A stretch of DNA of 64,000 nt from DASVWZ01 sp963715675 (lineage in GTDB: Bacteria > Acidobacteriota > Terriglobia > Terriglobales > Acidobacteriaceae), in the NCBI GenBank assembly GCA_963715675.1, contig OY970265.1, forward strand, positions 4,216,001 through 4,280,000, written 5' to 3'. Shown piece after piece: positions 29,735 through 38,932 of this stretch (the stretch's first letter is position 1; each line of letters opens with the position of its first letter). The notes under the pieces are model-generated. The model made no database searches, was not told the DNA's origin, and saw only the letters and a program-made list of their open reading frames with translations. The position numbers and the translations under genes were made by a program.

Positions 29735-30952
29735 CTATCCGTTGTGGCTTTTCAGGATTTCGATGGCCTTTTGCAATTGATCGTCCTGCTGCGGAGGCTG
29801 CGGCTTCTTTTCCTGCTCGGCGGGGACGGCGTTCTCATCCTCATCGGGAACGGCGGAATCATCTGTCGCATCGGCCACGAAAACGTTGGGCGTGACTGCG
29901 GTATCCTGAATGGCTTTGCCGCTGGGCGTGTAGTACTTGGCGACCGACAGGATCAGGGCGGAGCCATCGCCCAACTCCAGCACTTTCTGCACCGAGCCAT
30001 CCCCGAAAGTTTTGTCGCCGACCACGTCGCCGCGAGCGTTCTCCAGAATGGCTGCCGCCACGGTTTCCGCCGCTCCGGCGGTTCCCTTGTTGACCAGCAC
30101 GGCCACCGGCAGCGTGGTGATGTCCTTGGCCGGATCGGCGTTAAATGCCTGCCGGGGATACTTCTGTCCCTGTAAGTACGTGATGGTTCCATGGTTGAGG
30201 AACAGGTTGGCGGTGGCGATGCCTTCCTGCTCGTCGCCCTCGGCGCAGTTACGCAGGTCGAGAATCAGGCGCTTGGCGCCCGCTTTCTGCGCGGCCTTGA
30301 TCTTGTTGGCGATTTCCTGCGCCTTGCCCTGGGTCAAAGCGTCGACCCGGATTTCCGCAATGCCGTCTTCCAGCATCTTGTCGCTGACCGGAGGAATCGC
30401 GGCTACTTCACGGGTTATTACGATCTTGTCCGGTTGGGCGCGGCGCGAGCGCACGACGGAAACCATCACATTGGACCCGGGTTGTCCGGCCAGCAGGTTG
30501 TGAACCTCGGCCAGAGACATCTCGCGGGTGCTGTGGCCTTCGATGGCCTCAATGATATCGGTGCCCTGCAGGCCAGCCTTGTCGGCCGGGCCGCCAGGAA
30601 GAACCGAAACCACCGCTGCGTAGCCGAAGCGCTTAGAGACGGCAGCGCCAATGTCAGCCGAGCCTTCACTCTTGTGCGACTTGTATTCCTTGTACTCAGC
30701 CGGGCTCAGAAAGCTGGAATTGGAGTCGAGCGACTCCAGCAGGCCGTGCAGCGCGCCGTCGGTCACGGCGGGGATGTTGGGCTCTTCCACGTAATCACCG
30801 CGCACCCGCGAAAGCACTTCGCTGTAGACCTGCAGTTGCCGGTAAGCGCCGTCGTTGCTGGAGGCGCGCACACCGTCCAGCCCGCCCACTACCATGAACA
30901 ACAGCACGGCGGCGGAAGGTATGAAAATTGCAGCTTTCAGTTTCAGGGACAT
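29735..30952 (-). CDS. S41/carboxy-terminal processing protease homologue, catalytic Ser missing
   Basis: 405 residues from ATG 30952 (GTG 30982 is possible). It has a signal anchor, an N-terminal helical region, a PDZ domain (VLPGGPADKAGLQGTDIIEA) and the S41 core. Active members read GSASASE or GTASASE at the catalytic serine. Here the sequence is VNKGTAGAAETVAAAI, with Gly (codon GGA, 30074-30076) at that position. The catalytic lysine region GDKTFGDGSVQ is intact. The C-terminal tail is acidic then Gln-rich. It is probably a non-proteolytic periplasmic scaffold or adaptor; a sequence error would have to change more than one base to restore the usual motif. Confidence 0.85.
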   Translation of the reverse strand: MSLKLKAAIFIPSAAVLLFMVVGGLDGVRASSNDGAYRQLQVYSEVLSRVRGDYVEEPNIPAVTDGALHGLLESLDSNSSFLSPAEYKEYKSHKSEGSADIGAAVSKRFGYAAVVSVLPGGPADKAGLQGTDIIEAIEGHSTREMSLAEVHNLLAGQPGSNVMVSVVRSRRAQPDKIVITREVAAIPPVSDKMLEDGIAEIRVDALTQGKAQEIANKIKAAQKAGAKRLILDLRNCAEGDEQEGIATANLFLNHGTITYLQGQKYPRQAFNADPAKDITTLPVAVLVNKGTAGAAETVAAAILENARGDVVGDKTFGDGSVQKVLELGDGSALILSVAKYYTPSGKAIQDTAVTPNVFVADATDDSAVPDEDENAVPAEQEKKPQPPQQDDQLQKAIEILKSHNG

Positions 30953-31267
30953 TCGAATTTGTCTTCTCGGAAAGGAAATCACTTCCTTGGAAGTTGATGC
31001 TGATTATAGTCCTAAGATGCGCGCGATTCTAGAATTGGTTGGTGAGAATATAGGACGGAGGTAACTGGGGGAGCGGGTTGGGGTTGTTCTGACATCTTCT
31101 TTCAGGGGCAGCCAGCGGAGTTGGGTATCAGAATCAATAGCTTACGGACTGCTGCATGCTTACTGACGGCGTTTTCAACCCTATCACCGCGAAGGCGCAA
31201 AGAAGACTGCAAAGTACGCAAAGAGATTGCGCCAAGCCGGTCACAATCCGGACGGTACAATATCGTG

Positions 31268-32017
31268 GTGAACGCAGCCACGACGGCGCCGGTCTCGAAC
31301 GAACCTTCCGCGGCGGAGCAGCCAAAGTTTACGTGGTGGCAGCGCATGCAGTTATGGCTGATCACCTGGGCGGGGTTTCTGGCGATCCGTTTGATTGGGC
31401 CGACGTTGCGGCTGGCGGTGTCGATTGAAGAGGGCGGGCCGGAGTCGATGGAGATGCGTCCGATGATCCTTTCGTTTTGGCACGATTGCATCTTCCCGGC
31501 AACCTATGTCTGGCGGAATCTGGCAATCCGGGTGATGAGCAGCGACAGCTTCGATGGCGAGTATACCGGGCGGGTCATCCGCAAATTCGGGTTCGTGAAA
31601 GTGCGCGGTTCCAGCAGCAAGGGCGCGGTGCGGGCGCTGCTGGCGATGCGTCGTGAGGTTGAGCGGGGATGGGCAGTGGCGTTTACCATCGACGGGCCGC
31701 GCGGGCCGCGATACGTGGCGAAGCCCGGGCCGGTGGTGCTGGCGCGGGCTACCGGCGCACCCATGGTGGCGTTTCACATTGCGATTGAGAAGGCATGGGT
31801 ACTGAATACCTGGGACCGGTCGATGGTGCCGAAGCCGTTTTCACGGGCGCTGCTGCGAGTGAGCCGCAAGATTATGGTTCCGCCTGACGCCGATGACCCT
31901 CAGAAAGAAAAATTCCACGCCGAACTGCAAAGTGCGCTGGATCGAGTGCGAGAGTTCGCAGTGGCCAATGTGGGCAAGGTGGGGAGCGGGGAGTTTCCCA
32001 TTCGGGCGAGGAAGTGA
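31268..32017 (+). CDS. DUF374/lysophospholipid acyltransferase-like protein
   Basis: 249 residues from GTG 31268 (31265 is equally possible; the open frame begins at 31121). After a membrane-proximal hydrophobic segment (LWLITWAGFLAIRLIG) the acyltransferase-type motif reads LSFWHDCIFP, and the middle part has FTIDGPRGPRYVAKPG, the DUF374 hallmark. The family is related to lipid A acyltransferases (LpxL), so transfer of acyl chains to a lipid or glycolipid in the inner membrane is likely. The gene precedes coaE by 226 nt that hold degenerate repeats. Confidence 0.8.
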   Translation: MNAATTAPVSNEPSAAEQPKFTWWQRMQLWLITWAGFLAIRLIGPTLRLAVSIEEGGPESMEMRPMILSFWHDCIFPATYVWRNLAIRVMSSDSFDGEYTGRVIRKFGFVKVRGSSSKGAVRALLAMRREVERGWAVAFTIDGPRGPRYVAKPGPVVLARATGAPMVAFHIAIEKAWVLNTWDRSMVPKPFSRALLRVSRKIMVPPDADDPQKEKFHAELQSALDRVREFAVANVGKVGSGEFPIRARK

Positions 32018-32243
32018 CGCCGGGGCTCGGATTCGCCGCCGAGCATGCCAAGAGCGCGGAGGACTCAGGAGTAGAAAACGCAAAGTTGTCAGTTCGAGCT
32101 ACGCCGACGATCGGGTCGACAGCGCAACTAGAGACTGATCCTCCGGGCCATGGCAACGGATTTTCGCTGATTGACAGGGATTATTTTCACATCTCGGCGG
32201 TCTCGGCGTCCTCTGCGGTTAAGATTTTCTGTCGGGAGGTTGA

Positions 32244-32882
32244 TTGCTCAAAGTCGGATTGACAGGCGGGATTGCTGCGGGAAAATCGGTGGTGGGGGAA
32301 ATGTTCGTGCGGCTGGGCGCGCATCTGGTGCAGGCCGATGCCATTGCCCATCAACTGATGCGGCCTGGCGAGGCGGTCTACAAAGAGGTGGTGCGGCACT
32401 TTGGCGAGGCGATCTTGAATCCCGACCAGACGATGAATCGTGCACGACTGGCTGAGGCGGCCTTTGGATTCCCCGTTGAGGGCAAGTCTTCGCGCATCGA
32501 GGAACTGAATCGCATCGTCCATCCCGCGGTGATTCGGCGCCAGGAAGAATGGATGGCCGCCGTCGGCCAGCAAAATCCCAAAGCCGTTGCCATGGTGGAA
32601 GCGGCATTGATACTGGAAGCGGGCGTGGGCAAACGGTTCGACCGGCTGGTGGTGGTGACCTGTCGTCCGGAGCAACGGGCCCGGCGCTGGGCGCTGCGGA
32701 TGAAGGTGGATGAAGAGACGGCGCGGCGCGAGGTGGCCCGTCGCATGGCGGCGCAACTTCCCGATGAAGAGAAGGTCAAGGCGGCGGATTACGTGGTCGA
32801 TAATTCGGGGTCGCTGGATGATACCGAAGCGCAGGTGAAACGGATTGACATACTGCTGGAGCAGGAAGCCGAAGCATCTTAA
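32244..32882 (+). CDS. coaE: Dephospho-CoA kinase
   Basis: 212 residues with a TTG start at 32244. It phosphorylates the ribose 3'-OH of dephospho-CoA, the last step of coenzyme A synthesis. The P-loop is GLTGGIAAGKS (residues 5-15), followed by the substrate segment VQADAIAHQLMRPG, HPAVIRRQE, and the lid VVVTCRPEQRARR. KAADYVVDNSGSLDDTEAQV closes the fold. Length and motifs are standard. Confidence 0.93.
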   Translation: MLKVGLTGGIAAGKSVVGEMFVRLGAHLVQADAIAHQLMRPGEAVYKEVVRHFGEAILNPDQTMNRARLAEAAFGFPVEGKSSRIEELNRIVHPAVIRRQEEWMAAVGQQNPKAVAMVEAALILEAGVGKRFDRLVVVTCRPEQRARRWALRMKVDEETARREVARRMAAQLPDEEKVKAADYVVDNSGSLDDTEAQVKRIDILLEQEAEAS

Positions 32883-33011
32883 ACCGCAAAGGGCGCGAAC
32901 AATAGCCGCGAAGGCCGCAAAGAAGAATGCTGAGCCGCCTCTTGCGGGTTCGGCGATTGATTACAATCTGGGTAGGCAAGAGGGAATGTTGGACGGAAGG
33001 TTTTTAACACT

Positions 33012-34151
33012 ATGAAACTGTTGCGACCGGTCATTCTAGCCATCATTCTGGCGGGCGGATTTTTTTACTTCACCACTTATCGTACGGGCCGCATCTGGCC
33101 CGGGAGTTGGCTCAGTCGTCCCGCGCAACTGGAAATCAGCGAGGCTGCCGGTAACGACGCGCTCGACGCCGAAGAGCAGAACAACATCAGCGTGTACCAC
33201 AAGAACATTGGATCCGTGGTGAACATCACCTCGAAGGCGGTCACGTTCGATTTTTTCTATGGCCTGGTGCCGGAAGAAGGCCAGGGCTCGGGCTTCATCA
33301 TCGACAAAGAAGGACACATTCTTACCAACTACCACGTCATCGCCGAGGCGCGGCAGGTCGAGGTTACGCTGCATAACCGCAAGAAGTACCGGGCAAACAT
33401 TGTGGGCACGGACCGCTCGCATGATCTGGCGGTGGTGCAGATCAAAGCGCCGGACCTGCAGCCCATGACGCTGGGCGACTCCACGAATCTGCAAGTGGGA
33501 CAGAAGGTGTACGCCATCGGCAATCCGTTCGGGCTTTCCGGTACGCTCACCCGCGGCATTGTGAGCTCCATCCGTTCGGTGCAGGAACCGGATGGCATGA
33601 CCATTGATGAAGCCATTCAGACCGACGCGGCGATCAATCCCGGCAACTCCGGCGGGCCGCTGCTGAACTGGCACGGCGACGTAATCGGGATCAACACCAT
33701 GATCGCGTCGAATGTGGGCCAAAGTGCCGGCATCGGTTTTGCGATTCCCATCAACACGGCGAAGGCGGTGATCAATGATCTGGTCACACTGGGCCGGGTG
33801 CGGCGGCCGGCGTTGGGCGTGAAGACTTTGCCGATTGATCCGGACCTGGCCGATCAGCTTGGGCTGGCCGCAGACTACGGACTGCTGATTGTGCAGGCTG
33901 TGTCAGGCGGCGCGGCCGACCGCGCCGGGCTGCGCGGCGGCAGCCAACGCGCATTCCTCGGCAATATTCCGATCATGGTGGGCGGCGACCTGATTGTCGG
34001 AATCGATGAGCAGAAAGTCGAGAGTCAGCAGGACCTGGCGCAAATCATGAACAAGCACCGGGCGGGAGATACGGTGCGTGTCGACATTTACCGCGGCAAG
34101 AAAAAGATGCAAGTGCAGGTGACCCTGGGCGAGGCGCGGGAAGAGGTGTAG
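33012..34151 (+). CDS. HtrA/DegP-like serine protease with one PDZ domain
   Basis: 379 residues. A single N-terminal membrane anchor (LAIILAGGFFYFTTY) places it in the periplasm. The trypsin-like domain has the full triad: His108 in TNYHVIAEA, Asp138 in SHDLAVVQ and Ser213 in NPGNSGGPLL. One PDZ domain follows (about 285-375, VSGGAADRAGLRGG). The architecture is that of DegS or HhoB-type proteases, which act in envelope stress and protein quality control. No operon partner is evident; coaE lies 129 nt upstream. Confidence 0.92.
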   Translation: MKLLRPVILAIILAGGFFYFTTYRTGRIWPGSWLSRPAQLEISEAAGNDALDAEEQNNISVYHKNIGSVVNITSKAVTFDFFYGLVPEEGQGSGFIIDKEGHILTNYHVIAEARQVEVTLHNRKKYRANIVGTDRSHDLAVVQIKAPDLQPMTLGDSTNLQVGQKVYAIGNPFGLSGTLTRGIVSSIRSVQEPDGMTIDEAIQTDAAINPGNSGGPLLNWHGDVIGINTMIASNVGQSAGIGFAIPINTAKAVINDLVTLGRVRRPALGVKTLPIDPDLADQLGLAADYGLLIVQAVSGGAADRAGLRGGSQRAFLGNIPIMVGGDLIVGIDEQKVESQQDLAQIMNKHRAGDTVRVDIYRGKKKMQVQVTLGEAREEV

Positions 34152-34345
34152 GGGTAAACCATTCCGGCCCGGCGGTAGTGTATTACGGGGCATCTTCTAT
34201 AGAGTTGTAATTCTCTACATCTCCGGGACATTACGGGGGGCAGAGGATTTGAACGGCCCCTACTCGATTCACGCGTATGGTTTTGTTGGAATGCGGACAC
34301 CCAACCGTGCAAAAACCTGGTCAAACCCTTCCGGTCATCACCACT

Positions 34346-34729
34346 ATGAATACTGAATCGATTCGCAAGTATTGTCTCGGGTTTCCGCAGGCAACGGAAA
34401 ACCTGCAGTGGGGAGACGATCTTTGCTTCAAGGTGAATGGGAAGATTTTTGTGATCCTCGGGCTCGACTCGGTTCCGCAGCGCATGTGCTTCAAATGTAC
34501 GCCGGAAAAGTTCGCGGAACTATGCGAGCTCGAGGACATTCACCCCGCGCCCTATGTGGGACGGTACAAGTGGGTCATGCTGGACCGCCTCGATGCGCTG
34601 CCGGAAGAAGAGTTGAAAGACCTGATCGCGCAGTCCCACCAGATGGTGGCGGCCAAAAGCAAGAGCAAACCCAGGAGCGCAAAGCGCAAAAGCGGCAGAG
34701 GGCGGACCACCGGCAAGACAAAGCGCTGA
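34346..34729 (+). CDS. MmcQ/YjbR-family protein
   Basis: 127 residues from ATG 34346. The text IRKYCLGFPQATENLQWGDD, then FKVNGKIFVILGL and PYVGRYKWVMLDRL, is the MmcQ/YjbR fold (CyaY-like, double-stranded-DNA-binding type). The C-terminal 25 residues are Lys/Arg/Ser-rich (KSKSKPRSAKRKSGRG), a likely nonspecific nucleic-acid-binding tail. The biological role of the family is not settled. An in-frame upstream extension to 34277 is unlikely. Confidence 0.82.
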   Translation: MNTESIRKYCLGFPQATENLQWGDDLCFKVNGKIFVILGLDSVPQRMCFKCTPEKFAELCELEDIHPAPYVGRYKWVMLDRLDALPEEELKDLIAQSHQMVAAKSKSKPRSAKRKSGRGRTTGKTKR

Positions 34730-34850
34730 ACGGGCCGGCAGTCTCGCTTTCCCAAGGCGACTGCAGATTCCTCGCGTTGCTCGGAATGACAATCAGAGTT
34801 GCCGCCGCCGCCGGTTGTCGCAATTCCTCCACCCGCATACACTGGGCCAC

Positions 34851-35807
34851 ATGCGAAATTTCGAATCGCTTTCAGAACGTGAGATTCTCGCCCTGGCTAT
34901 TTCGCTGGAAGAAGAAGACGAACGGGTATACGCGGACTTTGCCGAAGGCTTGCGGCAGGATTTTCCGGCATCCGCTGCGGTGTTTGATGGCATGCGCAAG
35001 GAGGAATCAGGCCACCGGCGCCGGCTGATCGAACTCTACCGGCAGAAGTTCGGGGAACACATCCCGCTGATTCGGCGGCAGGACGTCAGAGGCTTTGTCG
35101 AGCGGAAGCCGGTGTGGCTGGTGCAACCCCTGCGGCTTGAGACCGTGCATAAGACCTCCAGCGCCATGGAAGTGGAGACACGCCGCTTCTATGAAAAATC
35201 GGCGGCGCGGGCGCAGGATGCCAGCATCCGGCAACTGCTGGACGATTTGGCTCAGGAAGAACGCGCGCATGAAGATCGAGCCCAGGAGTTGAAAAAAGAA
35301 GAGTTGCGCCCGGATGTACAGCAGGACGAAGAACGGGCGCAGCGGCGGCTGTTTGTCTTGCAGATCGTGCAGCCGGGCCTGGCTGGGCTGATGGACGGAT
35401 CGGTGTCGACGCTGGCGCCGGTGTTTGCCGCAGCCTTCGCCACCCATAAGAGCTGGGATGCGTTTCTGGTGGGGATGGCGGCGTCGCTGGGCGCGGGCAT
35501 CAGCATGGGATTTGCCGAGGCGCTTTCCGACGACGGCAGCCTGACTGGCCGCGGGCATCCCTGGCTGCGCGGTTTGATTTGCGGCGCCATGACCACGCTG
35601 GGAGGAATTGGGCACACTCTGCCGTTTCTGATTCCGGATTTCCGAGTTGCGATGATGGTCGCTGCCATCGTAGTGGTGGCAGAGTTGGCGACCATTACCT
35701 GGATCCGCCATCGTTACCTGGATACGCCAACGTTTTCGGCGGCGATGCAGGTGGCGCTGGGCGGAGCGCTGGTGTTCGCGACCGGGGTGCTGATCGGAAG
35801 CGCCTAG
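34851..35807 (+). CDS. MbfA-like ferritin/VIT1 fusion, iron exporter
   Basis: 318 residues. The N-terminal half is a rubrerythrin-like four-helix bundle with repeated Glu and His ligands (SLEEEDERVYADFAEG, KEESGHRRRLIELY, SAMEVETRRFYEK, LAQEERAHEDRAQEL). The C-terminal half is a CCC1/VIT1-type membrane domain (PGLAGLMDGSVSTLAPVFAAA, GISMGFAEALSDDG). This architecture is that of MbfA, a membrane-bound ferritin that exports iron in alphaproteobacteria. Iron detoxification is the likely role here. Confidence 0.85.
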   Translation: MRNFESLSEREILALAISLEEEDERVYADFAEGLRQDFPASAAVFDGMRKEESGHRRRLIELYRQKFGEHIPLIRRQDVRGFVERKPVWLVQPLRLETVHKTSSAMEVETRRFYEKSAARAQDASIRQLLDDLAQEERAHEDRAQELKKEELRPDVQQDEERAQRRLFVLQIVQPGLAGLMDGSVSTLAPVFAAAFATHKSWDAFLVGMAASLGAGISMGFAEALSDDGSLTGRGHPWLRGLICGAMTTLGGIGHTLPFLIPDFRVAMMVAAIVVVAELATITWIRHRYLDTPTFSAAMQVALGGALVFATGVLIGSA

Positions 35808-35848
35808 ACGGGTTAGCTGTGAGTCCCCAGGTTCAGTGGGGGAACGAT

Positions 35849-36151
35849 ATGAAAGTTGCAATCGCCTACTATGTGCTGAGCGCAATTTCCAACGATTATG
35901 AGAGCTATGGCATGGTGCTGGACGAGGTTGCGAAGTGGGCCCGAGAAGATGGAATCTCGGTCTCTCGTAAAGATATCCTGCAGAGCCTCGGTCTGTTAAT
36001 CGCTAAGGGATATGCCAAGGCGTATGTGAAACTCCCTGGATCACGCGACCCGGAGCCGGTAGACTTCTCAATTGCAGACGCCAGCAACTTCTACTTCTTC
36101 GTGACTGCAACGGGCAAACGCCTTGTCCGGGACCTGGATCAGTTGTCGTGA
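35849..36151 (+). CDS. Small hypothetical protein (100 aa)
   Basis: ATG 35849 follows GTGGGGGA at a good distance; the upstream open frame overlaps the MbfA-like gene and is a shadow. The text YYVLSAISNDYESYGMVLDEV, then VSRKDILQSLGLLIAKGYAK, looks like a winged-helix fold with two helices and a beta hairpin, as in small DNA-binding regulators, but I do not recognise a family. It starts 41 nt after the iron exporter gene and could be co-transcribed with it. Confidence 0.6.
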   Translation: MKVAIAYYVLSAISNDYESYGMVLDEVAKWAREDGISVSRKDILQSLGLLIAKGYAKAYVKLPGSRDPEPVDFSIADASNFYFFVTATGKRLVRDLDQLS

Positions 36152-36159
36152 TCCGACCG

Positions 36160-37485
36160 TCAGGCGCTGGCGCGCCGGGCCCGGGTACGGGGAGGATTGG
36201 AGCCAGCGACTTCCACGCGGTTTCTTCCCGCTTGCTTGGCACGATAGAGAGCCTGGTCAGCGGCTTCGATTACCTGCTCGACGGCTTGCGTTCTTGGGTG
36301 GGGCTCCGCAACGCCGATGCTTACGGTAACGGAGACTTCACCAGTAGACTCGAGGTCAAACAATAAACGTTGCTCGTGCCGCGGTGTCCTTTTTTTTCCC
36401 CCCTGGACCCGACGGTCGGCGCCACGAGAGAGATTACGGCGGTCCGGCAGGCTGCGAAAGCGGAATTGCGACTCTTGAATGGCCGCTCGCAAAGCCTCCA
36501 GGTGCGGGCGGGCTTCTTTCGTGGTTTTTCGCGGAAACAGAATGGTGAACTCTTCTCCGCCGACGCGGAACGCTTCCCCACCGCCGCTGACTCGGGCAAG
36601 TCGGGAAGCGACCATGCGCAGAACCTGATCGCCGGCATCGTGCCCATAAGTGTCGTTGAATCGCTTGAAGTGGTCGATGTCGACTACCGCGACGCAGTAC
36701 GGAGCAGCCAGTTGAGGCAGGGCCTGGTTGAAAGCGCGGCGCGCGGGCAGGGTGGTCAGCTCGTCGTGGTAGGCAAGAGTATAGGAATTCTCAATGATAG
36801 AAGCGGCAAGAATCAACGCCGCAGTTGCGAAGTAGGCGCTGCCCATACGACCCACGCCGCCAACGTTCATTCCGGCGAATACCGTGCCCAGCGACCAGAA
36901 TAAACCAGTCTCCGCGGGTGCGTGCGAAAGCAGAAAGCGCAACCCAAGCACCGCCAGCGCCCCCGCAAAGATCAGCAGCGCCGGCTGCGGGATTCGGGTC
37001 CAGTGGAAAAGGCGCGGACTGAGGATCGCCAGGTGAAAAATCGCTGGCGCCGAAGTTGCATCCGGGCGGCAGACTACGGCAACAAAAACGGACTGAAGAA
37101 ACAGCAGGCCAAGCCGGGGCACGATGACCGACATCGTCAGACGGTGTTCCCGGGTCCAGGCCAGGGCAACCAGGTTGAGCGGCAGCAGAATTGCGATGAC
37201 TTCAAATGCGATTCGGCCAGGACCGGCAGCAACGGCTTTGCCTGCGGAAAAGAATTCCAGGGCCCGGTGGGCGAGCAGAAGCAAAACCAGCGCGGACAGA
37301 ATGCGGCTGCTCTGGAAGCGCCACGCCAGCAGAATTCCGGCGACGAAAACCGCGTAGTAGAAGAAGTCCACCGCCGAGGTAGACACTGGCACAAAACCGC
37401 CTTGCAGCAGCAGGATTGCCGCCAGCAGGAGCGCGCCTGCCGGCAGGAACAAGGATCTCAGCGTGCGTTTGTGCCAGGACTCCAT
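36160..37485 (-). CDS. Membrane diguanylate cyclase (GGDEF)
   Basis: 441 residues from ATG 37485 (the frame extends to TTG 37530). The N-terminal 240 residues hold about eight membrane helices as a sensory module. The cyclase domain follows: DELTTLPARRAFNQAL, VDIDHFKRFNDTYGHDAGD, and the active-site loop GGEEF in RVGGEEFTILF. It makes cyclic di-GMP from two GTP. A short Arg-rich insertion lies between the active site and the SVTVSIGVAEP segment (residues about 365-385). The flagellar cluster nearby makes motility control plausible, but that is inference. Confidence 0.9.
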   Translation of the reverse strand: MESWHKRTLRSLFLPAGALLLAAILLLQGGFVPVSTSAVDFFYYAVFVAGILLAWRFQSSRILSALVLLLLAHRALEFFSAGKAVAAGPGRIAFEVIAILLPLNLVALAWTREHRLTMSVIVPRLGLLFLQSVFVAVVCRPDATSAPAIFHLAILSPRLFHWTRIPQPALLIFAGALAVLGLRFLLSHAPAETGLFWSLGTVFAGMNVGGVGRMGSAYFATAALILAASIIENSYTLAYHDELTTLPARRAFNQALPQLAAPYCVAVVDIDHFKRFNDTYGHDAGDQVLRMVASRLARVSGGGEAFRVGGEEFTILFPRKTTKEARPHLEALRAAIQESQFRFRSLPDRRNLSRGADRRVQGGKKRTPRHEQRLLFDLESTGEVSVTVSIGVAEPHPRTQAVEQVIEAADQALYRAKQAGRNRVEVAGSNPPRTRARRASA

Positions 37486-37591
37486 CGGCTCGATTGGTTC
37501 CGGGATGCCTACGCCAATTATCCCCAGCAAAGAAAGGGTCCGGCGAGTAGCAGTTCAGGTACGTGAGTTGGCGTGTCCGGGCTGCTGGAGG

Positions 37592-37921
37592 TCACCATTT
37601 CTTGAAGATCACGAAAACCGCCAGCACGATCAATGCGAAACCGATCAGGTAATTCCACTTGATCCGGTCTCCCAAATAGAAGACGGAAAAGACCGAAAAT
37701 ACGGTTAACGTGATGACCTCCTGGATGGTTTTGAGTTGGACCGGGCTGAACTCGTAAGAACCGATTCGATTCGCAGGAACCTGAAAACAATACTCCGCGA
37801 AGGCGATAAGCCAGCTTACGAGGATGACTTTAAACAGCGGGGCTTGGCGGTATTTCAGATGGCCATACCAGGCGAAGGTCATGAAGAAGTTCGAAATCGT
37901 GAGCAGAAGGATCGTGGTCAT
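37592..37921 (-). CDS. DUF486/DMT-family small membrane protein
   Basis: 109 residues, four membrane helices. The text FFMTFAWYGHLKYR, then SWLIAFAEYCFQVPANRIG and FSVFYLGDRIKWNYLIGF, is characteristic of the DUF486 family, small relatives of drug/metabolite transporters. The substrate is unknown. Length is normal for the family. Confidence 0.85.
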   Translation of the reverse strand: MTTILLLTISNFFMTFAWYGHLKYRQAPLFKVILVSWLIAFAEYCFQVPANRIGSYEFSPVQLKTIQEVITLTVFSVFSVFYLGDRIKWNYLIGFALIVLAVFVIFKKW

Positions 37922-38088
37922 AAATTATTATGCTGCCACAAATCTCAGATCCGATGAGGGCCGACGACCTGGAGTCCGGGGAGCCGCTCGTGGTTCCATT
38001 TTCGGAAGCTACTACCTTCGTGCGGTGCGGATTTCGTTTTAGAGCTGAACTTCTTCCCTAGAATCAAAATCAGCATTAGAGGAAGTTC

Positions 38089-38775
38089 ATGCGAATCCTG
38101 ATGGCAGAAGATGACGCGGCGTTGGCGAGTTTTGTGAAAAAAGGGCTGGAATCGGAACACTACGCGGTGGATGTTTCAGGCGATGGAGAACAATCCAGGG
38201 CGATGGCTTGCGAGTTCGATTATGACCTGATCGTGCTCGATCTCAACCTTCCGCGCCTGGACGGAGTTTCCATCCTGCGTTCGGTGCGCGTACGAAAGCC
38301 CAGCTTGCCCATCCTGGTGCTGACGGGCAGAAACCGGGTGGAGGACCGGGTGCAATGTCTCGACCTGGGAGCGGATGATTACATGACGAAGCCGTTTTCG
38401 TTTACCGAACTTTCGGCGCGGATTCGGGCTCTGCTGCGGCGGTGTCACTTGCCCGCCGAAGCGGTGCTGAAGGTGGAGGATCTGAAGTTGGACCGGGTGG
38501 AACGAAGGGTGGAGCGGGCCGGACGCCGGATTGAACTGACCTCAAAAGAGTTTGCCTTGCTCGAGTACATGATGCGCAATGCCGGGCGGCGCATCACCCG
38601 GGCCATGATTATTGAACACGTCTGGAACCTGTCGTTTGATACCACCACCAACATTGTCGACGTGTATGTCAATTATCTGCGGCGCAAAGTTGATGACGGA
38701 TTCAGCCAGCACTTGATTCACACCGTGCGCGGGGTGGGGTACGAACTGGCGAGCGGTTCTGGGGCCCGGGCGTGA
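38089..38775 (+). CDS. OmpR/PhoB-family response regulator
   Basis: 228 residues. The receiver domain has acidic pair EDD near residue 7 and phospho-acceptor Asp51 in IVLDLNLPRLDG, with DYMTKPFSF providing the conserved Lys. The winged-helix DNA-binding domain ends with TNIVDVYVNYLRRKVDDG and HTVRGVGYELA. No kinase gene is adjacent, so the partner is elsewhere. It precedes the flagellar regulatory genes by 157 nt but belongs to a different class. Confidence 0.93.
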   Translation: MRILMAEDDAALASFVKKGLESEHYAVDVSGDGEQSRAMACEFDYDLIVLDLNLPRLDGVSILRSVRVRKPSLPILVLTGRNRVEDRVQCLDLGADDYMTKPFSFTELSARIRALLRRCHLPAEAVLKVEDLKLDRVERRVERAGRRIELTSKEFALLEYMMRNAGRRITRAMIIEHVWNLSFDTTTNIVDVYVNYLRRKVDDGFSQHLIHTVRGVGYELASGSGARA

Positions 38776-38932
38776 AGCGGCAAAGAGTCCCGCGATGGGG
38801 TCAGCACTTTTCGGCGAGGCAGAATTTTCCCATTTCTTCGCGTCCGCCCAAAACTGGGAACAATTTGCCGCTATGAGAAGCTCCTAACGCTGTCTTCATC
38901 GCGTTCTAATCCAATCAGAATGAAATCGGGGT

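Noticed and set aside
38845..38870. TGGGAACAATTTGCC upstream of the FleQ-like gene, sigma-54 promoter-like
   Set aside because: GG to GC spacing is nine, not ten.
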